A stretch of 11,461 bases of DNA from Thermoplasmata archaeon. GTDB taxonomy: Archaea; Thermoplasmatota; Thermoplasmata; Lutacidiplasmatales; UBA184. The stretch spans positions 1 through 11,461 of the forward strand of contig JASHVA010000029.1 of the NCBI GenBank assembly GCA_030039715.1. Direction: 5' to 3'. The position numbers and the translations under genes were made by a program. The notes below the pieces were generated by a model. That model was not told where the DNA came from. It was given only the letters and a program-made list of their open reading frames with translations, and did no database searches. Of the stretch, positions 7,142-11,461 are shown one piece after another (within the stretch, counting starts at the first letter, position 1; each line of letters starts with the position of its first letter).

Positions 7142-7288
7142 TCAGGCCCGGCGGGCGCCGTGGTCCCGGTCGTACTTCTTCTGGCAGGCGAGCGAGCAGA
7201 AGTAGACGGTCTCGGCGCCGTAGGTGCCGTGCGCCGCGGCCGTCGACGACTCGATCGTCATTCCGCAGACGGGGTCCTTCACCTTCAT
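7142..7288 (-). CDS. Small stand-alone YHS/TRASH metal-binding protein
   Basis: A 48-residue protein from ATG 7288 to TGA 7142, made of almost nothing but one YHS domain. DPVCGM supplies C8, and VYFCSLAC supplies C31 and C35, giving C-x22-C-x3-C. The N-terminal domain of the CopA downstream has the same spacing, so the two are paralogous. Related TRASH/YHS domains are known or proposed to bind copper or other soft metals. In archaea such small proteins sit next to copper ATPases and may act as metallochaperones, a role filled elsewhere by CopZ. The basic, polar tail (KKYDRDHGARRA) shows a soluble cytosolic protein. A TATA-like element lies 27 nt upstream, and copA follows 49 nt downstream. 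The copper-chaperone role is inference; the domain is clear. Confidence 0.88.
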   Translation of the reverse strand: MKVKDPVCGMTIESSTAAAHGTYGAETVYFCSLACQKKYDRDHGARRA

Positions 7289-7310
7289 CCGAGGCCCGGG
7301 AGGTCGGCGG

Positions 7311-7320
7311 GGGATATAGG
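7311..7320 (-). promoter_or_regulatory. TATA-like element of the YHS-copA operon
   Basis: CCTATATCCC on the minus strand is centred about 27 nt before the YHS gene start, the ideal spacing for a leaderless transcript. It is the only convincing promoter upstream of copA, so copper-responsive control should act here. No clear repressor palindrome is visible around it. Confidence 0.55.
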
Positions 7321-7337
7321 GTCCGCGCGGCGGGGGG

Positions 7338-7348
7338 ACAAAAACTTC
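7338..7348 (+). promoter_or_regulatory. A/T-rich promoter patch of the rhodanese gene
   Basis: ACAAAAACTTC is the only A/T-rich stretch before the rhodanese ATG and is centred about 34 nt upstream. It lies back to back with the YHS-copA TATA element, only about 20 bp away, so the two divergent transcripts share an 88-bp control region. Confidence 0.35.
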
Positions 7349-7376
7349 AAGCCGCCCGACGGGGCTCGGGCCCGCG

Positions 7377-7700
7377 ATGGTCGAGGAGTTGTCTCCCCGG
7401 GAAGTCGCCGAACGGTTGCGCCAGCACCCGGAGACGGTCGTGCTGCTGGACGTGCGCGAGCCGGACGAGCGGGAGACCGCCCGGATCGAACCCTCCGTTC
7501 ACATCCCGATGCGCGAGGTCCCGGACCGTCTCGCCGAGGTCCCGCGGGACCGCGACGTCGTGGTCTACTGCCATGGCGGAGGCCGCTCGGCGATGATCGC
7601 CGGATACCTCGAGGGGCAGGGATACGAGCACGTCGCGAACCTTCACGGCGGGATCGACGCCTGGTCGCGCACGGTGGACCCGAAGGTCCCCCGCTACTGA
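7377..7700 (+). CDS. Single-domain rhodanese (thiosulfate/persulfide sulfurtransferase)
   Basis: A 107-residue protein made of one rhodanese domain. It has the LLDVREPDE strand-loop (23-31, D25-R27-E28), the HIPMREVP segment (42-49), the active-site loop CHGGGRS (65-71) with catalytic C65, and the C-terminal NLHGGIDAW motif (88-96). Such proteins carry sulfane sulfur on the active-site cysteine as a persulfide and hand it to acceptors such as cyanide, thiols or biosynthetic partners. The six-residue loop fits sulfurtransferases rather than the longer loop of Cdc25-type phosphatases. It has no signal peptide, so it should be cytosolic. It is divergent from the copper operon, so a link to thiol or soft-metal stress is possible but unproven. 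Its last 7 nt overlap the end of the convergent winged-helix gene. Confidence 0.92.
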   Translation: MVEELSPREVAERLRQHPETVVLLDVREPDERETARIEPSVHIPMREVPDRLAEVPRDRDVVVYCHGGGRSAMIAGYLEGQGYEHVANLHGGIDAWSRTVDPKVPRY

Positions 7701-8047
7701 GCCGGTGCGCGCTCCGCTCGCCGGCGGGCCGGCCGACCGTCGGGGTTCGACTCGAGCACCTCGATGAACGCCCGCATCTTCCAGTAGGTCGAGAGGAACT
7801 CCTGCCCCCGGGGCGTGATGTCGTAGGCCGGCCGGCCGTCGATCTCCTCCGACCGGAGTAGGTCGAGCGCGACGAGGCGCTCGACCAGCACCCGCAGTCG
7901 ATCGACCGGCATGCCGGCGCCATACGACACGCGCGTGATCCGCGCGGCTCCGTGGTATCGCTTCACGACCTCGAGCACAGTCGCGTAGAGGTCCGTCGCC
8001 TCCCGGCGTCGGGCCCCGCCGCGCGGGGTGTCGCGATCGTCGAGCAT
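7694..8047 (-). CDS. Archaeal winged-helix DNA-binding protein
   Basis: A 117-residue likely transcription regulator. A basic N-terminus (GGARRREATDLY) leads into helix 1 (about 18-31), helix 2 (34-46, ARITRVSYGAG), a recognition helix (47-62, PVDRLRVLVERLVALDLL), a beta wing (66-78, ending PAYDIT) and a C-terminal helix (79-100, PRGQEFLSTYWKMRAFIEVL). The order I-x-Y-x-x-x-M/L-x-x-x-x-L ... L-x-x-G/D-L-x-x-x ... Y-x-I-T-x-x-G-x-x-F-L matches the small archaeal winged-helix family often listed as HTH_45. The long last helix probably mediates dimerisation. No ligand or metal-sensing cysteines are seen. It lies 15 nt downstream of the beta-solenoid gene in the same direction, so the two are very likely one operon. 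It may control that operon, but its target is unknown. Confidence 0.83.
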   Translation of the reverse strand: MLDDRDTPRGGARRREATDLYATVLEVVKRYHGAARITRVSYGAGMPVDRLRVLVERLVALDLLRSEEIDGRPAYDITPRGQEFLSTYWKMRAFIEVLESNPDGRPARRRAERAPAQ

Positions 8048-8062
8048 CGTCGCGTCGCTGCC

Positions 8063-9280
8063 TCAGAGGGGGAACGTCGGGAGCTGCTCCGCCTTCTGCG
8101 GGGGGGACCGCACGCGGGCGCCGGGTTCGATATCGACCGATTCGGTGTAGGTGATCTCGTCCGCCGACGCCCCGTCCCGAAGCCGCACGCGCGCGCCGAA
8201 GATCCGACGGGCGTCGGCCTTCTCCTCGAGGTCGATCTCCCCGCCGTAGATGTCCTCGGCGTGAGCGCCCCGCTCGAGCTCGACCCGTTCGGCCACGAGC
8301 GGACCGCGCGCGCGCGACTTGCGCTGCAGGCGGATGCGACTGGCCTTGAACCCTTCCCGAGTGGAGACCGCGCCCCCGATCTCGGCGGGACCCGTGAGGA
8401 CCGCGCGTCGGGTCTCGAGCGAGCCCCCGAGCTCGAGCCGCTCGGCCACGAGCGCCTCACGGACCGTGATCGACCCGCCGACCTCGAGCGGGCCGGTGAG
8501 CGTGAGCGAGCCGGCGACGGAGAATCGGCCCCCGACCTCCGCGCTCCGGCCGGATCCGTTCCCGTCGATCCGTCCGACCCCGCCGATCTCGAGAGTGTCG
8601 AACGCGAGGTCGCGGTTCGCGTTCAAGAGGCCGCCGACCTCGATCCGTCCCCCGTGCGCCGGACCGGCGAACTCGGCGAGCCCCCCGACCTCGAGCGACC
8701 CGAAGGCCAGCTCCCGCTCCGCCCGGAACCGGCCGCCGACCTCGATCGAGCGGCGCACCTCTCCGCCCCCGACCTGGACCGCGCCGCCGACCTCGAGCGT
8801 GTCGATCGCCACGTCTTGGAGAGTGACCCCGCCGCCGGCCTCGACGGTCTCGGCCGTGAGACGGCCTCCGAGATGGAACCGGCCCCCGACCGACACCGAC
8901 CGGGCGGAGAGGGTCTGCGCCCCCTCGAGCACCCCTCCGACGTCGAACTTCTCCGCCTCGGCCGGACCTCCGACCTTGAGCCGCCGATCGACGTCGACGT
9001 GCCGGGCCTTGAGCGCGCCATCGATTTCGAGGATCGCGTCGCGCGCCTCGATGTTCTCCTGTGCGGTGAGGTTTCCCGAGATGTGGACGGTGCCGTCCTC
9101 CGAGCGGAACCGCTGGCACTCGAAGTTCCCGTGGATATCGGCCGACCCGTCGAACCGGGCGCCCCCGGTGACCGTCACGGTGCCGTCGCTCGAGATTCGA
9201 ACATTGGCTTCCGCGCGCAGGTCCCCGTCGACCCGGCCGAGATGGGTCTGCGAGTTCCGGGGGAGCCGGGTTTCCGCCAT
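8063..9280 (-). CDS. Bactofilin-like beta-solenoid protein with twelve 17-residue repeats
   Basis: A 405-residue protein without signal peptide or membrane helix. Residues 113-303 hold twelve copies of a repeat whose mark is [E/S]-[V/I/L]-G-G; the first Gly of each pair is at about 115, 132, 149, 165, 182, 199, 216, 233, 250, 268, 285 and 302. Spacing is 17 residues except for one 16 and one 18. Each unit alternates short hydrophobic strands with Gly turns, as in a right-handed beta-helix of the bactofilin/polymer-forming kind. Flanks of less regular beta repeats (residues 25-110, with VTVTGGARFDGSADIHGN, and 315-392, ending SVDIEPGARV) have the DG/G-x-A spacing of bactofilin-like proteins. 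Bactofilins self-assemble into filaments without nucleotides; usual ones are about 100-200 residues, so this is long. It heads an operon with a winged-helix gene. Assignment to the bactofilin superfamily is by pattern; an adhesin-like or scaffold role is possible. Confidence 0.85.
   Translation of the reverse strand: MAETRLPRNSQTHLGRVDGDLRAEANVRISSDGTVTVTGGARFDGSADIHGNFECQRFRSEDGTVHISGNLTAQENIEARDAILEIDGALKARHVDVDRRLKVGGPAEAEKFDVGGVLEGAQTLSARSVSVGGRFHLGGRLTAETVEAGGGVTLQDVAIDTLEVGGAVQVGGGEVRRSIEVGGRFRAERELAFGSLEVGGLAEFAGPAHGGRIEVGGLLNANRDLAFDTLEIGGVGRIDGNGSGRSAEVGGRFSVAGSLTLTGPLEVGGSITVREALVAERLELGGSLETRRAVLTGPAEIGGAVSTREGFKASRIRLQRKSRARGPLVAERVELERGAHAEDIYGGEIDLEEKADARRIFGARVRLRDGASADEITYTESVDIEPGARVRSPPQKAEQLPTFPL
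8475..8944. repeat. Degenerate ~51-bp tandem coding repeat
   Basis: On the plus strand the core CCGACCTCGA (antisense of the Glu-Val-Gly-Gly codons) recurs with its A at 8481, 8535, 8586, 8637, 8688, 8739, 8790, 8838 (mutated), 8889 and 8940. Steps are 51 bp except for one 54 and one 48. The changes are whole codons and the copies differ strongly between cores. The repeat is therefore kept by protein structure, not by recent DNA duplication. Two more copies of the motif lie to the left at the protein level (Gly 285 and 302). Confidence 0.85.
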
Positions 9281-9300
9281 GGTTCCGCCACCGTGCGGCC

Positions 9301-9310
9301 CCTCTATACG
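9301..9310. promoter_or_regulatory. TATA-like element between the solenoid and glycosylase genes
   Basis: CCTCTATACG, centred near 9305, is the only A/T-rich patch in the 45 bp between the divergent starts. On the minus strand it lies about 25 nt before the solenoid ATG, a standard leaderless distance. On the plus strand it lies about 21 nt before GTG 9326 and 78 nt before the alternative GTG 9383. Both genes may therefore use one element in opposite directions. Confidence 0.45.
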
Positions 9311-9315
9311 GCTAC

Positions 9316-9330
9316 GTCACTTGGGGTGAC
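9316..9330. promoter_or_regulatory. Small inverted repeat at the glycosylase start
   Basis: GTCAC, five bases, then GTGAC form a 5-bp inverted repeat that overlaps GTG 9326. It lies beside the shared TATA patch, where a dimeric winged-helix repressor could bind. It is short and could be chance. Confidence 0.2.
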
Positions 9331-10096
9331 CACCGAGCGCGACCCCGAGAAGCGTCAAACGGCGGAGGGGCTCCTCCTTTCCGTGGGCGACTCGCTCTCG
9401 GCGATCCAGCGGGAGGTCGTTGCCTGCCGCCGATGCCCGAGGCTGGTGGCGTACCGAGAGCGCGTCGCGCGCGAGAAGAAACGCGAGTTCCGGGCCGACG
9501 AGTACTGGGGGCGGCCGGTCCCCGGCTTCGGCGACCCGAACGCCCGGCTCGTCGCGGTGGGGCTCGCCCCGGCGGCCCACGGCTCGAACCGTACGGGGCG
9601 GGTGTTCACCGGCGACCGCTCCGCGGCGTTCCTCGTGCGGGCCTTCCATGCCGCGGGGTTCGCGAACCAGCCGACCTCGGTGCGGCGCGGCGACGGCCTC
9701 GCGTACCGGGACCTCTACCTGACGGCGGCGGTCCGCTGCGTGCCTCCCGACAATCGACCGACGCCGGCGGAGCGCGCGAACTGCGCGCCGTTCCTCGAGC
9801 GCGAGCTGAAATGCCTCGCCGAGACGAGGGCGATCCTCGCGCTGGGCGCGTTCGCCTGGGATGCGGTACGCGAGATCGTGCCGCGGGCGTACGCGGTCCA
9901 GCGACCGGCCACGCCGTTCGCCCACGGGGCCTGCGCGACCTTGGGGCCCGGGAAGCCGCTCCTGTGGGGCTCGTACCACCCGAGCCCGCAGAACACGAAC
10001 ACCGGGAAGCTCACGTTCCCGATGCTCGTCGAGCTCCTGCAGGGGATCCGAGCATCCTACTCGCCGGGTCCGACTCCCCGCGGCTCCCAACCTTAA
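9326..10096 (+). CDS. udg: Uracil-DNA glycosylase, family 5 (UDGb) type, 4Fe-4S
   Basis: A base-excision repair enzyme that removes uracil, and in this family also other deaminated bases, from DNA. From GTG 9326 it has 256 residues. C34-x2-C37 followed by PRLVAYRE, together with C138 and C153, are the four Fe-S ligands. Motif A is VGLAPAAHGSNRTGRVFTGD (78-97). The family-5 form GLAPAAHG-x-NRTGR, lacking the catalytic acid of other families, is plain here. The insertion TAAVRCVPPDNRPTP (133-147) also fits, and the C-terminal motif is HPSPQNTNTGKLT (218-230) with its histidine-Pro-Ser and Asn. The start is uncertain. GTG 9326 is almost at the predicted transcription start; GTG 9383 is preceded by GGAGGGG 12 nt upstream and would give a protein starting just before the first Cys pair. 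The stop codon lies in the TATA patch of the next gene. Deamination repair would suit a GC-rich or heat-exposed genome. Confidence 0.93.
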   Translation: MTTERDPEKRQTAEGLLLSVGDSLSAIQREVVACRRCPRLVAYRERVAREKKREFRADEYWGRPVPGFGDPNARLVAVGLAPAAHGSNRTGRVFTGDRSAAFLVRAFHAAGFANQPTSVRRGDGLAYRDLYLTAAVRCVPPDNRPTPAERANCAPFLERELKCLAETRAILALGAFAWDAVREIVPRAYAVQRPATPFAHGACATLGPGKPLLWGSYHPSPQNTNTGKLTFPMLVELLQGIRASYSPGPTPRGSQP

Positions 10097-10098
10097 TC
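10089..10098 (+). promoter_or_regulatory. TATA-like element of the transglycosylase gene
   Basis: AACCTTAATC overlaps the glycosylase stop codon and is centred about 28 nt before the ATG at 10122. It predicts a leaderless tgtA transcript that starts inside the 25-bp gap, in addition to possible read-through from the glycosylase gene. Confidence 0.45.
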
Positions 10099-10121
10099 TA
10101 CCGTCGTCCTCCCGCGAGCCG

Positions 10122-11461
10122 ATGGCCGTCTTTGAGGTCTTCGAGCGCGACGGGCTGGCCCGTCGAGGACGTCTCGAGACCCCCCACGGACCGATCGAGA
10201 CGCCCGCGCTCCTCCCGGTCGTCCATCCGGACCCGGAGCGCCAGCCGGTACGGCCGGCGGAGATGCGGGAGCGGTTCGGTGTCGGCGCGGTGATCTCGTC
10301 GGCGTACATCACCTGGAGAACGCCTCCGCTGCGCGCGATCGCGGAGCGCGAAGGGATCCACGGCTTGATCGGCTTCGACGGTCCCGTCATGACGGACTCC
10401 GGGGCGTTCCAGCAGCACGCCTACGGCAGCGTGGAGGTCGGTCCCGAGGAGATCCTCGAGTTCCAGAACCGCATCGGATCGGACATCGCGACCGTGCTCG
10501 ACCGATTCACGGAGCCCGAGACCGACTGGGCCGGGGCGAGCGCGGCGCTCGAGGAGACCCTCGAGCGCGCCCGTTCCGCGCGCGCGGTTCGCCCCGGCCT
10601 CCTCGCCGTGCCGGTCCAGGGAGGGTCGCACGAGGACCTGCGGTCCCGCTCGGCCCGACGCGCCTCGGAGCTCGCGGACGTCCTCGCGATCGGCGGCGTG
10701 GTACCGCTCTTGGAGCAGTACCGCTTCCCCGAACTCGCGCGCGCGCTCGCCGCCGCCCGCCCCGAGCTGAATCCGGGAGCGGTCGTCCATCTCTTCGGTG
10801 CGGGCCATCCCATGACCTTCGCCTTCGCGGCCCTCTGGGGGGTCGACCTCTTCGACTCGTCGGCCTACCAGAAGTTCGCGCGTCGGGGAGACCTCCTCTT
10901 CCCCGAAGGGACGGTCGCCGCGGGCGAGCTGCGCGAGGAGATCTGCCGGTGCGCGCTGTGCGGCCAGCAACCGCTGACGGAGGTCGCGCGACTCCCGGCC
11001 GCCGAACGGGAGCGGCGGCTCGCGCTCCACAACCTCCTCGTCTCGATCGAAGAGGTCGGACGCGTCCGACAGGCGATCCGGGACGGCACGCTTTGGGAGC
11101 TCGCCGAGCGGCGCGCAGGCGGGCATCCGGCGCTGCGCGCGGGACTCGACGAGACGAAGCGCCACCCCGAGCCGTTCCTGCCGACCGAGCCCGCGTCCCG
11201 CCGGGCGTTCCGCGAGATCGCGGTGGAGAGCCGCTCCCGGCCGTCGGTACTTCGGTTCCGGCGTCGGGTCGACGAGTACCTTCGGGAGCGGCCGCTGCCC
11301 GAGCCGATCCCCCGCGTGCCGCTGCGTCCCGAGTACCTCGCCCACGTCCCGTGCGAGGACCGCGCGGGCCGCTCGATCGCCTGGCAGTGCGAGACGCCGC
11401 TCGGACCCGTCCCCCTCGAGCTCACGGAACTGTATCCCGTGGGCCCGTACCTGGGCGTCGA
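10122..11461 (+). CDS. tgtA: Archaeosine tRNA-guanine transglycosylase, C-terminus off the window
   Basis: The enzyme swaps guanine at position 15 in the D-loop of archaeal tRNAs for preQ0, the first tRNA-bound step to archaeosine. The 446 residues present hold the whole TIM-barrel catalytic domain: FDGPVMTDSGAFQQH (85-99) with D92, VPVQGGSH (163-170), HLFGAGHPM (223-231), and FDSSAY (244-249) with nucleophile D245. The zinc site is C275-x-C277-x2-C280-x22-H303. D92, D245 and the zinc ligands sit 3-4 residues before those of the Pyrococcus enzyme as I recall it (D95, D249, C279/C281/C284/H307). Residues after about 350 enter the archaeal-specific C-terminal region that leads to the PUA domain; full archaeal proteins usually have about 500-650 residues. 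The sequence runs off the edge, so it is unknown whether PUA is fused or encoded apart. The ATG has a TATA patch about 28 nt upstream. Confidence 0.95.
   Translation, partial: MAVFEVFERDGLARRGRLETPHGPIETPALLPVVHPDPERQPVRPAEMRERFGVGAVISSAYITWRTPPLRAIAEREGIHGLIGFDGPVMTDSGAFQQHAYGSVEVGPEEILEFQNRIGSDIATVLDRFTEPETDWAGASAALEETLERARSARAVRPGLLAVPVQGGSHEDLRSRSARRASELADVLAIGGVVPLLEQYRFPELARALAAARPELNPGAVVHLFGAGHPMTFAFAALWGVDLFDSSAYQKFARRGDLLFPEGTVAAGELREEICRCALCGQQPLTEVARLPAAERERRLALHNLLVSIEEVGRVRQAIRDGTLWELAERRAGGHPALRAGLDETKRHPEPFLPTEPASRRAFREIAVESRSRPSVLRFRRRVDEYLRERPLPEPIPRVPLRPEYLAHVPCEDRAGRSIAWQCETPLGPVPLELTELYPVGPYLGV

Noticed and set aside
8475..8944. CRISPR array or minisatellite
   Set aside because: The period is 51 bp with only a short shared core, and it keeps codon phase inside an open reading frame; there are no identical repeats with unique spacers.
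7694..9280. Toxin-antitoxin or defence pair formed by the solenoid and winged-helix genes
   Set aside because: The larger protein shows no nuclease, kinase or other toxin motif, only a structural repeat.
7952..10096. A 714-codon plus-strand reading frame joining sequence antisense to the solenoid gene with the glycosylase
   Set aside because: Only the part from about 9326 has glycosylase motifs. The upstream part is low-complexity and rich in Asp, Arg, Pro and Glu, and mirrors the solenoid repeats, so it is an antisense open frame of GC-rich DNA and not a fusion.
10098..11425. Minus-strand open frames opposite the transglycosylase gene
   Set aside because: They are Arg/Glu-rich antisense frames; the plus strand carries the TGT catalytic and zinc residues.
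1..11461. Haloarchaeal origin suggested by the high GC
   Set aside because: The clear protein-coding genes are not strongly acidic and contain many Arg residues and ordinary hydrophobic content, unlike typical haloarchaeal proteins.

Overview
This 11.5 kb window is a visibly GC-rich archaeal chromosome segment. The archaeal assignment rests on four genes: a Sec61-beta type translocon subunit, a TYW1/Taw1 wyosine-base radical SAM enzyme, an archaeosine-type tRNA-guanine transglycosylase with its Zn site, and an archaeal-style winged-helix regulator. Most genes have a TATA-like, A/T-rich patch centred about 25-31 nt before the start codon and no leader, which suggests mostly leaderless transcription. 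The proteome is not strikingly acidic, so a haloarchaeon is unlikely. A high-GC member of the Thermoplasmatota is my best guess, but this is inference.

Layout, left to right. A large membrane protein of unknown function leaves the left edge on the minus strand (962 to 1). It is divergent from a soluble-looking SppA-type Ser/Lys protease (1060-1854, +). A 53-residue Sec61-beta gene follows (1903-2064, +); its stop codon directly abuts the stop codon of the convergent taw1 gene (3045-2065, -). The next minus-strand block reads from right to left: a 48-residue YHS metal-binding protein (7288-7142), a Cu+-type P1B ATPase with its own N-terminal YHS domain (7092-4990), an ABC ATPase (4917-3970) and an ABC-2 permease (3973-3110) joined to it by an ATGA overlap. 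A single-domain rhodanese (7377-7700, +) diverges from the YHS gene. It overlaps by 7 nt the end of a convergent winged-helix gene (8047-7694, -). That regulator lies 15 nt downstream of a 405-residue bactofilin-like beta-solenoid gene (9280-8063, -) containing 12 copies of a 17-residue repeat. Divergent from the solenoid gene, across 45 bp, is a family-5-like uracil-DNA glycosylase (9326-10096, +). The archaeosine tRNA-guanine transglycosylase gene (10122 onward, +) runs off the right edge.

How they fit together: the YHS protein and the YHS-CopA look like a copper export unit, and the ABC pair just downstream may be co-transcribed with it. Taw1 and TgtA are both tRNA-modification enzymes, at G37 and G15 respectively. 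SppA and Sec61-beta both concern membrane or secreted proteins. The most unusual module is the solenoid gene paired with a winged-helix regulator, which may be a polymer-forming cytoskeletal or scaffold gene with its own transcription factor.

The window is gene-dense. No gap between the genes below exceeds about 100 nt, so there is no long non-coding stretch. I saw no tRNA, rRNA, CRISPR array, insertion sequence or attachment site.
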